Shown: in pieces, positions 10,372 through 22,387 of the stretch | Numbering within the stretch: position 1 is the first letter of the stretch | How the letters are laid out: each line of letters opens with the position of its first letter | Source: Adiantum capillus-veneris | Taxonomy: Eukaryota > Streptophyta > Polypodiopsida > Polypodiales > Pteridaceae | DNA: 64,000 nucleotides | Assembly (NCBI GenBank): GCA_014529385.2 | Contig: CM043964.1 | Span: 138,782,529-138,846,528, forward strand | Direction: 5' to 3' | Position numbers and translations under genes: made by a program | Notes under the pieces: model-generated | The model's input: only the letters and a program-made list of their open reading frames with translations | What the model was told of the DNA's origin: nothing | Databases searched by the model: none

Positions 10372-11407
10372 CAGTACTTGGGAACGGAAGATGGGTTGGT
10401 CCGTCCCGTAATAGTATCTTTATTATTGAGGAGAAGTCTATACAAGCACTTGAACCGAACGTATTACCGTTCGTTCTAGAATAAGACAAGATGGTTCCCG
10501 AAGCCTTGGCTTCCTATTCCTAGGACAAAACCCTATTCCAAGGAACTTCCGTTCCTTATTCCAAATCCTCGAGAACCAAGGTTCTTGCCTCTGGATCTCA
10601 CCTTCCAGACTCAGGGCATGGCATCCTTGCAACTCTTTTCCGACTCTGTTCCCAGAGTCCTCTTCTTGCAGAACAACTCTGCTTTCCCAGATGTGAAGTC
10701 CTTTCCTTGGAAATCTCAACTCCCGGATAATATCTCGAGAGTCTACCTCTCTCGGATCCGTGGATCTACTTCCTAAACTCAGGTATGAAACCGATGGGCT
10801 GATCTGGCTCGAGTTCCTCAGAGCGCTTTCTCCTGTAGAGGCTTATGCCTTCCTTTGCTCCTACACCCTCACTAAGAGGAAGTACACCTGCAAACAAATA
10901 CTTAGAGATCATAACATGAAAATCGTTACCTTCAAAGTCTCGACGCTCGAAACGCAACTCGGTTCTTGAAAAGCAATTCTCCGAAAGAGATCTCGACATA
11001 GAAAATCCTCTCTTCCAATCCTACACACAAAAAAAGAGGGGTGTTCTCGAGTTCCTTCTCGTAAATCAGCCCCGTCTATGACATTTATGGGTTGAAAACA
11101 GAGAAAAACAGCAGCTTCTTGCGATGGAGACACGCTCCGTAGGCACTTCTTTGCGAGGGAACTCGCGCACTGGGTCTTGGCCACATCAGGTACACTTGGG
11201 GCAGCCATGGGCATCACCGGCAACGTATTCTTTGCGGCTGAAATCTGCAGCCGCATCTCCTCCTTGCGAAAATTGGTCTTCCCTCTGGGAGAGGGCGTGA
11301 TGCTTTTATAGCTCCCTGGCCACGGCAAAGATAGGAGAGCACAGGCTGCCCGCGTAGAGATCACGGCCGTTTTCTTTTTTGTTGGGTTTTTTTTGCGCAC
11401 TTTTGCC

Positions 11408-11410
<3 letters not shown>

Positions 11411-11484
<74 letters not shown>
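11411..11484. repeat. (GA)n microsatellite
   Basis: An uninterrupted GA array of about 74 bp inside the solo LTR. The Gy2 LTRs have short GAGAGAGGAGAGAG stretches at a similar place (15460-15510). Confidence 0.95.
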
Positions 11485-11487
<3 letters not shown>

Positions 11488-12012
11488 CGCTCGCTGATCT
11501 GTTGCCTTATTTATCGCCTTATTTATCAAATGGCTGCCCACTTATTAAGTGGGCGGCCAACGTATTTTAAATATGGTATGAATTTTCACAAAAACTCAAT
11601 AAAACCTTATAAGTTAAAAACAATGCTTTCACAGCACTTCCCAGGCGGTCTTGGATGCAATCACATGCAGAGTTGCAATGCAGACATAGAATTGCTCGCG
11701 GGAAAGCATCCGCTTTCTCGAAAAGCAACCCGCTTTCTCAGAAAGCATCCGTTTTTTCCTCAAAGTTTCCTTTGAATTCATCTTCATTCAAATGCTTGCT
11801 TTTCCTTGTGCACAATTCTAACACAGTACGGAATTTCCTCTCGACTATGGATATCCCCTTTCCGATGCACCCGTCACCCACCTTGTGATGCATTAGGAAT
11901 ACCCATCACCTAGTCCTTTGCTACCGAACTGACTTTACAATCTCCTTCGCGATGTGCTCTGTCACCCATCCTATGACGTATTAGAGATGTCCGTTCCCGG
12001 ATGGTGGGATAC

Positions 12013-13691
12013 TGTTACGAGGACGTGGCAACTACTAACCTTAGTCGTTGGTTTCTTTCCAATGATTTTTGTTTAATTTTTGAGACCCTCTTTTTGAAGT
12101 TGCAAATGATCGGACATTGTATGGCCAATGTGAACGGTAGTTTCACCCGCAGACGGGAAGTGGGTCGGCACTGGAATTCGTATAGTAAGAGGATGTCTAG
12201 GCTCAGTCAAGGTCATGTAGGTCCCCCTGTTGCACTTAGCAAGTTGGTGGATACTAGGAAGTGAACTCAATAAAGGCATAAAGTCAAGGTGGCATCACCA
12301 ACAGAAAGTATCCAACAGTTGGGCCACATTGCACTTTTGGATGCGGTTCCAATGAGGATAGATGGCCAGATGACCAGTGGGAGCCCAGCATCTCCTAAAA
12401 ATTAGGGAACTGCTATTTTGAGCCATGAAATTTGTTCGCGTCATTACCTCCGGAATGAAAAGGGGAACATTCTATTGTTCTGCTGCAAAGTCAACTGATG
12501 CACCAGTTGAGAGATTTTTAAGCAGAAAGCCCAATGCGGGAAAATTGCATGTATGAGTGCCAAGTGGCACTTTTTGGTCAATTTACCAAGTCTGGGAGAA
12601 CAGAACCCGTAACTGACTTTCTAGAGCAGTTTTGGAGGCTGATTACACTAATTTTCAGCCATTTCTCTCCATTTTTGAGCATCCCATGACTTTACCTTGG
12701 ACCAAGGAGCTCATTTTCAGCATTGGAAGGCATCAGATGCGTGTTTATAGGGCTGTTTTGCTGCGTTCTTAGCGATACGCAGGTTTTGACAACCATGGAA
12801 ATCTTCCCCTTTTTGCATCTATTTGTTCACAGATGCATTACAGGTCAAGAGCAGCAGAGGGGGCGCTCGATTTATGCTGGGGGGATGCTTCATTTAGAAC
12901 CTGTCATAGGTTAAGAGAAATGGAGTGCTTTCTTTCCCTCTCATGTACAGTGTGGTGCTAGGAGTGATGCCCTGCACACTACACACTACTCTCTCTCTCC
13001 CCTACGTGCAGTTATGTGATGCCCCACAAGAGGGCTCTTCATTTGACTGATGTACAGCTGTGTGGTTTCATGCTTTTGTGTTGAGGCAAGAGCCTCCTTG
13101 AGCAGGAACAGGGGTAGCTAATTGCTACTCCAAAGCAGGCACCGGTGAGGGTCATAACCTCACCGTACAGGTGCGTTTTCAGCGCTGTGTATGCGCTGTA
13201 AATTGACTGTTTTTCAGCCATACGGACGCCAGAACCATTGGGAATAGTGCCCCACTGGCAGAGGACAATTAGGGGACTGTTTGGGGCTGAAAACAGGGCA
13301 AAACCAGTAAATACAGCGTGCTGAATTTACTGTTTTTGGGCAGGAATCAGGGGGTTTATGCTAGTGGAAGTGGGCTCCAACAGGGGAATTGGTTTCGCGC
13401 AAGTTTTGGGGTTGTTATGCTGCCAAAATTTGGCCAAATCAGGTAGTATCTAGTGTGACCTTACTTTGTAATTTTCCCTCTCAAAGAATAAAGAAATACC
13501 GAAATGGGCGCCAATTTTGGGACCTACAGGTTGTCGGCGTTTGCTCGGAGCATTCTAGCTTCCGAGTCGTGTGTGTATTCAAGTGTTAACTGCCGTCGCA
13601 GGTTCTCTTTGCAAAGTGCTCTCTGTGTGTGTGTCTAAAGTAAAGAATTACGGGTGAAAGCCAAAGCCTACCACCCCACGGGCCGGTTTCA
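12013..13691 (+). mobile_element. Gy3 solo LTR nested in the Gy2-related solo LTR
   Basis: It starts TGTTACGAGGACGTGGCAAC, ends GGGCCGGTTTCA and is flanked by a perfect 5-bp TSD GATAC (12008-12012 and 13692-13696). It aligns along its length to the Gy3 LTRs (22388-23870 and 30451-31921). It has about 200 extra bases around 12550-12900 and lacks the short duplication at the LTR start that the full Gy3 element has. No internal region is left. It carries the cross-family motif at 13487-13524. Confidence 0.9.
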
Positions 13692-13976
13692 GATACTTCT
13701 TCCGGGTGCTCCCTGTCACCCATCTGATGTGACGCATCAGCAGTACCTGTTCCCGGGCCTTACAGATATTCCTTTTCACATTGCTCCTGTCATTACTCTG
13801 AATGACGCTTTATACTTGGATGTCTGTAGTGAGAAAAACCCCCTCTTAAAATTTTAATATTTCATTTATAATTATTTTTCATGGTGTTCCAAGCGAGAAA
13901 ACCCTCTCACTTATAAATCCAATAATTCATTTAGAATTATTTTAACGTCAGATAAAGCCAATTTAGCAACACTTTC

Positions 13977-14850
13977 ACTTCCAGATTGTCCATGTTCAGG
14001 GACAGAAGAACTTGGTGGCAGATGCTTTGTCTCGGAAGTTGCTAGTCTTGGCTATTTTTGCGTTCCATTATAGAAGCTTCGAGGGCATGGTTGATCAATG
14101 CGCCACAGATCCGGATTTTTCCGATGTTTTCACTCGAATACAAAATGGGGAAGTAGTAGCGGGATATTCCATACGGGATGGCTACTTGATGAAGAAAACG
14201 ATGTGCGTTACGCAGCCGTTGAGAGAAAATGTTTTGATTGAGTGCCATTGTCCATCTTTTACGGGTCACCGCACCATCGACACCACCTTGAAAGGTGTGG
14301 AGCGTTACTTCTTTTGGCCGAGACTCAAGAAGATGGTGGAAGACTTTGTACGCAGTTGCTTGGTATGTCAAGAGGTCAAGTTTGACAGGCATAAAGCACA
14401 GGGGTTGTTACAGCCTTTACCCATTCCCACCCGCCCTTGGGAAAGTATTGCTATGGATTTGAGTTTTGATCTCCCGAAGACACAGAGTGGGCATGATGGC
14501 ATTGGGACTGTCATCGACAGATTTAGCAAGCAAGCTCACTTCATTCTAGTGAAGAAAACAGTCAAGACGGATCATTGCACAAATTTTTAATTTACATGGC
14601 ATGCGTGAGCCAATCGTCTCTGAAAGGGATCCCCAGTTAACGAGTTTGTTTTGGAAGGCTATTTGGGAGAACATGGGCACACGGTTGCAGTTATCGTAGC
14701 ACATAACTTACTTGCTCACAATGCTCGGGTAGTACGAAAGTGTCTCTTAGGTTCCTGGCTTTGCCCCTTCCTCAGAAGACTCAATGGGAACTTTTTTACC
14801 CTTGGTGGAATTTGCCTACAATAACACGATCCATTCTTCGACGGGGAAGG
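13977..14850 (+). pseudogene. Gy1-A RNase H end and integrase, N-terminal part
   Basis: VADALSRKLLVL closes RNase H. The HHCC zinc-binding part of integrase is intact (HCPSFTGHR, then CLVCQ). The catalytic core starts with SIAMDLSFDLPKTQSGHDG (first Asp) and FSKQAHF. A deletion near 14574-14585 ends the open stretch. Later pieces match the SDRD block in altered form and VEFAYNNTIHSSTGK at 14800-14845. The gene is cut at 14850 by Gy2 and resumes at 22153. Confidence 0.86.
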
Positions 14851-16130
14851 TGTCACAAGACGGGAGCGTACACGAGCACTTAGAAAATCTGAAAATTATA
14901 ATACTTTGCAAACATGAGAGAAGGGAGAAGATTGACACAGTATTGGGGACCAGAAGATGGGCTGGTCCCCCCCCGTGAAGAGTATTCTTTTATTCAGGGA
15001 GAATTCTTATACATGCACGAGAACCTGAGGAAACCCCTCCGTTCGGTAACCTTAGACCCGAAGGTCGTGCTTTCCCGTAAAGGGCTTGGGCGCAAGGCCG
15101 TTCCTTCCCGTAAGGGACTTAGGCGCGAAGCCGTACTTTCCCGTAAAGGGACTTAGGCGTAAAGCCGTACTTCCCGTGAAGGGCCTTCCCGTGAGACGGG
15201 AGATTCCTGCAAAGCAAACCACACAGAGCAACAATTCTAAATGCGTATCAACACCTTATACCTGTCGCTCCTTGCTTGGAGAATCGACCTCCGTACTCAA
15301 TCGTCACGCAAACACTTGCAGTTCCGTCGCCAGTCTCTGCTCCAGAATCCTAGCGCTAGTGCTTTTCTGCTGCTTCCGGCTCTCCCAAACTGAAACGCTG
15401 GCTACCCTTTTATAGGGTTTGACACCCGGCAGGAATAGGGGTCCAAAAGCAGAGCTTGGTGCTCCTAGAGAGAGGAGAGAGAAAATTGCGTTTTCTAGAG
15501 AGAGGAGAGAGAGATCGCAAATCAGCCCCTTGCCTTGGTTTTAGCGTTGGTTTTCTTTATAAGGGCCTTGCTTGCTTTATTTTATTAATAATAATAAAGG
15601 GGCTGGTCACTTTAAAGTGACCGGCCACTTTATAAAATAAAGTGTGAACCTGTTCAAACTTTAAAAACTCACTCAGTTAGTTAAAATAATACATTCCAGG
15701 TGTCCCCGGGTGCAGGACATGACACAGATGAAATGCAGACACAGACTCCTCGCGGGAAAACATCTGTCCTCCTGCGACTATTCCTGCTTTTCGTAAAAAG
15801 CCCATCTTTATTCTTGTGCTTGCGTTCTTACGCGTACTTTCTTACTCGGTTCGGATTTCCTCCTTAGCCTACGGGATGCCCCCTTAGTGATGCACCCGTC
15901 ACCCATCATGTGACGCATCAAGGGCACTCGTAACCCGGCCCTTTCCACCGAACTTTCGGAAACTCCTTCGCGATGTTTACCGTCACCCATCAAATGACAC
16001 ATCAGAGTTGTCCGTTCCTGATGGCAGTTCCTGTAGCTACAATCTTTTAACAGTTCTTAGTGCACATAATAAAATATCCTAAAAAGAGATTAATCATTAA
16101 AAATAAAAGAAAATAGTCTAATTAGCAACA
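14851..16130 (-). repeat. Gy2 3' LTR
   Basis: On the plus strand it starts TGTCACAAGACGGGAGCG and ends AGCAACA, so on the element strand it runs TGTTGCT...TTGTGACA. It contains a 33-bp minisatellite (15067-15185) and a perfect 9-bp hairpin, GGGGACCAG with CTGGTCCCC (14945-14970). Confidence 0.95.
15067..15185. repeat. 33-bp minisatellite in the Gy2 LTR
   Basis: About 3.5 imperfect copies of a unit containing TTCCCGTAAAGGGACTTAGG followed by GCAAAGCC. The same array is in the other Gy2 LTR (about 21079-21198), so it was present at insertion. Confidence 0.85.
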
Positions 16131-16142
16131 TCCCTCTGGCTT

Positions 16143-18310
16143 CTAAACAGTTGACCTCAACTGTAGTGCTTGGACATATACCTCCAGTATCTCAAGATAA
16201 GTTGCTAGTTCCTCCTGCGTCATCCACTGAGCATTTAGATTCGAGTAGTTCTTAAACTTAACCAAATACTTCCGTGTTATCTTTCCAGATTTGAGAGACC
16301 GCTCCTGATGACTTACTATCTGCTCCGGTTGGAGTATTTCTTCTGTTTCTTCAACCTCAGGAGGTTCCTCAGCGCTAGGCTGGCTCGGAGGCGGCCTACA
16401 TACGGCCGGAGTAAACTGACATGGAAAGCATTATGGTTCTTCCAATTAGGCGGTAGCTCTAATCGGAAAGCGACATCATTCACTCGTTCAGTAATCTTAA
16501 ACGGCCAATAATAACGGGTAGAAAGTTTTACCACCTTCCCCTTATGAGACGCTTGTTTCTTAAGTCTTGCCTTTTCAAACTGGAGTAAGACTAACTGTCC
16601 GACTGTTAAGTCTAGATTCCTTCTGTGCTTGTTTGCAGCGTTCTTATGCTTTTCCTGAGAGCGTAGGATAGCTCTTCTAACTTGCCCGTAGGCGGTGTCC
16701 AAATCTCGGACAAATTCATCTGCTGCAAAGATCTTATCCTTAGTTAAAAGGATGGGTGGAAGCAAAGGTACTTTCCCAGTCGATAAGTGTATGGTATTGT
16801 TATACGCATACTCGACAAGAGGCAAATATTTCTCCCAGTCAGATTGCCGGTCTGACACGTAAGCTTTTAACATATCCAATACTGTGGAATTGGCTATCTC
16901 ACTTTGCCCGTCCGTTTGAGGATGGTAGGCAGATGAAAAATTCAGCTCTGTACCAAGATTATCCATCAAGGCACGCCAAAAATTTCCTGTCATGCGAGGA
17001 TCTCGATCGCTCACAATAGACTTAAGCATTCCATGATGCTTAAAGATCTGTGCTAGAAAGACCCTAGCCATATGATCTGCTTTGATCGTTTTCTTGACAG
17101 GTATAAAGTGTGCTTGCTTGCTAAACCTGTCCACAATGGTCCAGATCGTGTCATTTCCAGTTTGAGTTCTAGGGAGATCCATGATGAAGTCCATGGCAAT
17201 ACTTTCCCAAGGTTCATTAGGCACAGGCAAAGGTTGTAGCAACCCAGGCGTCTTATGCCGATCATACTTCACTTTTTGGCAAACCAAGCATTCTCTGACA
17301 TACTTATCAATGTCTGCTTTAAGGCTAGGCCAAAAGAAATATTTTTCCATTGCTAAGGTCGTAGGGAGAATACCACGATGACCCGCATAAAGCGAAGCGT
17401 GTGCTTCATCCATGATCTTCTTTCTTAATGGTTCCGCCACACATATGGCCTGATGGTGGTAGAGATAACCGTCCCGAATGGAATAGGGAAACTCATTCTC
17501 CCCACGATGTAGCTTTCCCCAAATGGTGGAGAAGTTTGGGTCATTCGGATACAAATCCGGTAGTGCTTCTAATTCTTGGTGATACATCGAAGTGATAGCG
17601 TTCACCCTTGGCCGTCTAGACAATGCGTCTGCGACTACATTCTTACTCCCAGCCGTGTGAAGGATCTGGAAGTGAAACATAGGCAAAAAGTTTGCCCACC
17701 TCATCTGCTTCTCAGATAGTTTCCTTTGCATAAGAAAATACCGCAAACTCTGGTGATCAGTCTTGATCACAAAATCCGCACCTAGAAGATAGTGCTTCCA
17801 GTTAGATAAGGCGTGAATCACAGCCGAGAGTTCCTTTTCGTAGATTGATACATGCAACTCTACATCCTTAAGCCGTCTGCTTTCGGAAGCCACTGCATGG
17901 CCTTCTTGGTTTAACACTACCCCGATGCAATCGCCTGAAGCATCGCAGTGAACCTCAAAGGGTTTCCTTAGGTGAGGCACTATCAAAATAGGTACATGGC
18001 TTAGCAAGTACTTGAGCCGATCAAAGGCTCCTTGTTGTCTCAACCCCATCTGAAAGGAATCTTCTTCTTTGTCAAATCATGAAGTGGTCCTGCTACATGA
18101 GCAAATCCTCGGACATACCTTCGATAATATGAACATAATCCCAGAAAGCTACGTACATCATGTATTCGTAGTGGGAATAGGCCAATCTTCTACCACTCGG
18201 ATCTTGGCAGGATCCATACTCACTTGATTGTGAGAGACTATATGGCCGAGATAGTGTATCTCAGAGAGAAAGAACTCGCTCTTCTTTGCATTCACATGCA
18301 ACTCATGCTT
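16143..18310 (-). pseudogene. Gy2 RT end, RNase H, integrase and chromodomain
   Basis: The 577-codon open block (18049 to 16316) is the best-preserved coding stretch here. RNase H has Asp36 (VHCDASGD), Glu73 (YEKEL) and Asp98 (KTDHQ). Integrase has the zinc site (His217, His224, Cys254, Cys257) and the DD35E core: Asp287 (AMDFIMDLP), Asp348 (VSDRDP) and Glu384 (DGQSE). A GPY/F-like block follows (RYYWPFKI). Upstream, a TGA at 18308-18310 and a shift split it from RT. Downstream, a shift near 16390 leads to the chromodomain (KYLVKFKNYSNLNAQWM), ending at a stop at 16143-16145. Chromodomains help direct integration to marked chromatin. Confidence 0.92.
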
Positions 18311-19036
18311 TCACAATTCTTGAAACACTAAGTTCAAGCGCTTCCGATGTTCCTCTTCTGACTTAGAGAAGATGAGTATGTCGTCAAAGAATACTCCCGT
18401 AAAAGCTCGGTACGGGCTGAAAATGCGGTCCATCATGCGATTGAACGTCGCAGGAGCATTGGTCAAGCCGAAAGGCATTACCAAAAATTCATATAGTCCA
18501 AAGGTCGTGCGGAAAGCATTCTTATGGACATCCTTAGGGGCGATCCGTATCTGATGATACCCACTCTTCAAGTCTATGCGACTAAAGACACTTGCACCCT
18601 GCAACTTATCAAGTAAATCATCAATCCGAGGGATCGGAAAGCGATTCTTGATCGTGATCTTGTTTAAAGACCTGTAGTCTATGTACATTCGAAACGTGCC
18701 ATCTTTCTTCTGCACCAGTAGAACTGGAGAGCAGTAGGGTGAAGCATTGGGCTGTACTAACCCTTTCTCTAGAAGCTCGTTGACTTGCTTCAAAATTTCT
18801 TCTTGCTGAGCAAGACTTACCCGATAAGGGGGTTGATTGGGAGGCGAGCTACCCGGTATGAGATCTATGCGGTGATCTTCCGGGCGTATCGGAGGGAGTT
18901 CATCAGGAAGTGTTTCCGTGAAACAATCCTTGTACTTTTCAATAAATTGAAGACGCTTAATTTCTAGACTAGAGAGAGAGTCCCTACTAGTTTTATCCTT
19001 TGCAAAAATCAAGTAAGCAGAAACACACTTCTTCAT
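18311..19036 (-). pseudogene. Gy2 reverse transcriptase, N-terminal two-thirds
   Basis: The entry block is [20 protein letters not shown]. The palm follows with [20 protein letters not shown], then [17 protein letters not shown] (first catalytic Asp), [18 protein letters not shown] and the active site [10 protein letters not shown] near residues 216-225. It is open for 241 codons and stops at TGA 18308-18310, just before the thumb region. It would copy element RNA to DNA as part of Pol, not alone. Confidence 0.92.
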
Positions 19037-19218
19037 TTCTTTCTTAATGGAGATATGGCTTACAATTGGGATCTGCCAATCTCATGCATCAGCTTGAATC
19101 TTTATTTTCTTACCCCCATGATCAAAAGTGAGGGTCTTTTCCACATAATCGGGAATAGGTGTCATGTGAAAGTGCCATGGCATACCCAAGATGATATCAC
19201 ATCCCTTGATGGGTGCCA

Positions 19219-20007
19219 TCAAAAATGATTCGCGGTCCTTGTTCTCGCCAATCCGAAGATTGAGCTGTCCTTGCAGGAAGTTGCATTGGTTGTCAACCCC
19301 TCGAATGCCGATCCGGATGTAACCGGTGTGCCAAGCTGAGCCGGTGTGAGGTACAATCGTTCCGCAGTATCCAGGGAGATGAAGTTATCCGTGGATCCTG
19401 GATCATAAAGAATCAGTACTCGCTGGTTGTTCAAAGACCCCCAGCCCTTCAGAAGTTGACGCTTCCCTTTCTCCGTTTCTGTGTTTCCTTGAACATCTCG
19501 AATTGAGTTCGAGCTTGGTGGTGCGGGTTCCTTCCTTGCTTTCTCTTGCCTCGTAGAGGCTTGTTCTTGCCGTTGCTGCTTTAGCGGGCAATCCGGTTTC
19601 ATATGTCCTTTCTCGCCACAGTAGAAGCATCTTCCTTCCTCTCTGAAAGTTTGAAGTTGAGTAGGAGAAAGATACTTAGTTCGCTTGCCAGTGCCCTCTG
19701 GCTTCTTAGAATGATCATCGTCTCTAGATGGAGGACGTTTTCTTCCTTGGCCCCCTTGGTCATCGTAGACCCCTCTTTGTCTTGCACGGTAAGTGCTATG
19801 CTCCATCTTTCTGGGCGTCCCAGTTGAGTGCAAATCCTCAGCAATGATTGCTGACTCCATCATCCTTTGAAGAGTATCATGCGGATACACCTTCATACTC
19901 TTTCGAAGCTGAGGTTGTAGACCCGCTTCGAACTTTCTTTTCTTTTCCTCGTCGGCAATCTTCATATAGGGAGTGACCTTCAAAAGAACCGACCAATACT
20001 TGTCCAC
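19219..20007 (-). pseudogene. Gy2 gag C-terminus, CCHC knuckle and protease
   Basis: The capsid end (DEEKKRKFEAGLQPQLRKSM) leads to a basic stretch, the knuckle CFYCGEKGHMKPDC near residue 127, a second basic/acidic linker, and the protease with VLILYDPGSTDNFIS (active-site Asp-Pro-Gly). Gag and protease are therefore one frame, as in many chromoviruses. The protease is cut near FEGLTTNATSC by a shift, and the closing part is in other frames between 19219 and 19040. Confidence 0.88.
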
Positions 20008-20792
20008 ATAAGTCGTTACTCTTTCATGTTCCTTCTGGGCAAGCCAGTCCCATTCCTACCGTATATCCTACTCGAAGTGAGGTGGAAGAAAAGTTCATAA
20101 AATTCAGATTTGAAGCTCTCCCAAGTTCTGGCCTGAGAACCTTCCAGAATCTTGGCTAACCATCAATTACTTGCTGTTTCCTTGAGGTGCATCCCCACAT
20201 GGCGTAATTTGGATTTTTCTGTGAAGTGCCCATTTGTAAAGGCAACTTCAAACTGTCTTATGAAGGACAGTGCTTTGGAGATGTCTCTCCGTCCGTTGTA
20301 GGTTTCGAACTTGATGTCCTTGTCGCCTGATTTGAAGACTCTCATGCGATGTTGAGACTTGTGACCATGCTTCTTGAATCAAGGCTTATCTTTAGGTTGA
20401 TGTAGGGTAGTGGCAGTAGTAGCTGCTTCCTTCTTCTGACGAGATGATCGAGAAGTAGAAGTATAATAAGGAGAATAAGATGGAGATGAGATAGAGATGT
20501 CCTTGCTCTCGTCTAGCAAAGAGAGCGCTTTTTCCTGGCCTTTCTTTGAAGTAGGCCGTTCATTCCGATCCGAAGATCCTTTGTGCACTTCGGCACGTTC
20601 TTCTTCTCTTGCCTCCTGTGGTCTCACGCCAACAGTGTTGTCTGGATGCTTGGCTACATCAGTTCCATTCGTTTTCTTCATTCCGCCCAAAAGCTTTTGG
20701 ACGTCTGGCAACAGTAAGATTTGTTGCAACTCCGCAAGCTGAGCTTGCACTTGTTGAAGCTCCTCTTCAACGCTTCTCCCTTGGCTCGACAT
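20008..20792 (-). pseudogene. Gy2 gag N-terminus, broken
   Basis: A likely start ATG at 20792 lies 58 bases inside the primer site. The first 137 codons have a leucine/glutamine-rich helix (LQQVQAQLAELQQILLL) likely to form a coiled coil, then a charged, serine-rich, probably disordered stretch. After a stop the capsid begins with FETYNGRRDISKALSFIRQF (20163-20345), then more stops before 20007. Confidence 0.82.
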
Positions 20793-20849
20793 GGTTCTTT
20801 CCGTTCTTCCCGGAATCGTCCTTCTTTTCAGAGAAAGAGAGGAATCCGA

Positions 20850-20861
20850 GCTCTGGTACCA
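20850..20861 (-). other. Gy2 primer binding site
   Basis: TGGTACCAGAGC on the minus strand, one base off the initiator-Met site, one base after the LTR end TTGTGACA. Confidence 0.88.
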
Positions 20862-20862
20862 C

Positions 20863-22147
20863 TGTCACAAGACGGGAGCGTACACGAGCACTTAGAAAAT
20901 CTGAAAATTATAATACTTTGCAAACATGAGAGAAGGGAGAAGATTGACACAGTATTGGGGACCAAAAGATGGGCTGGTCCCTCCTCGTTAAGAGTATTCT
21001 TTTATTCAGGGAGAATTCTTATACAAGCACGAGAACCCGAGGAAACCCCTCCGTTCTGTAACCTTAGACCCGAAGGCCGTGCTTTCCCCTAAAGGGCTTG
21101 GGCGCAAGGCCGTTCCTTCCCGTAAGGGACTTAGGCACGAAGCCGTACTTTCCCGTAAAGGGACTTAGGCGTAAAGCTGTACTTCCCGTGAAGGGCCTTC
21201 CCGTGAGACGGGAGATTCCTGCAAAACAAACCACACAGAGCAACAATTCTCAATGCGTATCAACACCTTATCCCTGTTGCTCCTTGCTTGGAGAATCGAC
21301 CTCCGTACTCAGTCGTCACGCGAACACTTGCAGTTCCGTCGCCAGTCTCTGCTCCAGAATCCTAGCGCTAGTGCTTTTCTGCTGCTTCCGGCTCTCCCAA
21401 ACTGAAACGCTGGCTACCCTTTTATAGGGTCTGACACCCGGCAGGAATAGGGGTCCAAAAGCAGAGCTTGGCGCTCCTAGAGAGAGGAGAGAGAAAATCG
21501 CGTTTTCTAGAGAGAGAAGAGAGAGAGAGATCGCAAATCAGCCCCCTGCCTTGGTTTTAGCGCTGGTTTTCTTTATAAGGGCCGTGCTTGCTTTATTTTA
21601 TTAATAAAGGGAAAGTGACCGGCCACTTTATAAAATAAAGTGTGAACTTGTTCAAACTTAAAAAACTCACTCAGTTAGTTAAAATAATGCTACACGGACA
21701 CATTCCAGGCGTCCCCGTGTGCAGGACACGACACAGATGAAATGCAGACACAGACTCCTCGCTGGAAAACATCTGTCCTCCCGCGACTGTTTCTGCTTTT
21801 CGCAAAAAGCTTCATTGAACCCATCTTTATTCTTGTGCTTGCGTTCTTACGCGTACTTTCTTACTCAGTTCGGATTTCCTCCTTAGCCTACGGGATGCCT
21901 CCTTACTGATACACCCGTCACCCATCATGTGACGCATCAGGGGCACTCGTAACCCGGCCCTTTCCACCGAACTTTCGGAAACTCCTTCGCGATGTTTACC
22001 GTCACCCATCAAATGACACATCAGAGTTGTCCGTTCCGGATGGCAGTTCCTGTAGCTATAATCTTTTAACAGTTCTTAGTGCACATAATAAAATATCCTA
22101 AAAAGAGATTAATCATTAAAAATAAGAAAATAGTCCAATTAGCAACA
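20863..22147 (-). repeat. Gy2 5' LTR
   Basis: A near copy of 14851-16130 in the same orientation. Small indels separate the pair, for example a shorter ATT/ATA tract near 21595-21615 and about ten extra bases near 21690-21700. The hairpin at 20957-20982 has lost two pairs compared with its partner. Confidence 0.95.
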
Positions 22148-22387
22148 GAAGGCGCCATTTGAGATCATTGAAGTTGCTCCGAAGGTTCCACCCTTCCTTA
22201 GCACGAAAGATAAGATTTTTGAAGCCGACAAGTACACAAGGGACTTGGACACTGCTTTTGCCAAGGTCCGGGAGGCTTTAGCGAAATCTCAGGAAAGACA
22301 CAAGAAGGCAGCAGATTGACACCGTCGCGATTTGAAATTAAATGAAGACGATTGGGTGCTCTTACGTTTTGAAAGAAAAAGGGAAAG
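22148..22387 (+). pseudogene. Gy1-A integrase, middle part
   Basis: The sequence continues the integrase broken at 14850 after the TSD copy GAAGG: PFEIIE, then KVPPFLSTKDKIFEAD and RDLKLNEDDWVLLRFE. A TGA lies in the block matching KKAADRHRRDL. It is cut at 22387 by Gy3 (TSD GAAAG 22383-22387). Confidence 0.85.

Larger units (their letters stand above)
14851..22147 (-). mobile_element. Gy2: full-length Ty3 chromovirus with both LTRs
   Basis: It has a perfect TSD GAAGG (14846-14850 and 22148-22152), LTRs of 1280 and 1285 bp that differ by only a few substitutions and short indels by eye, a primer site next to the right LTR, and, in minus-strand order, gag, CCHC knuckle, protease, RT, RNase H, integrase and chromodomain. 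Pol-internal integrase and the chromodomain place it in the chromoviruses. The coding region carries several stops and shifts but keeps the longest open block in the window. The close LTRs suggest it is younger than Gy1-A, which it interrupts. Confidence 0.95.

Noticed and set aside
10909-11570. 210-codon minus-strand frame and short plus-strand frame of Glu-Arg repeats
   Set aside because: They run over a GA array inside a solo LTR and show no domain.
15067-15185. CRISPR-like array
   Set aside because: Imperfect tandem units with no spacers, inside an LTR, in a eukaryotic context with no cas genes.
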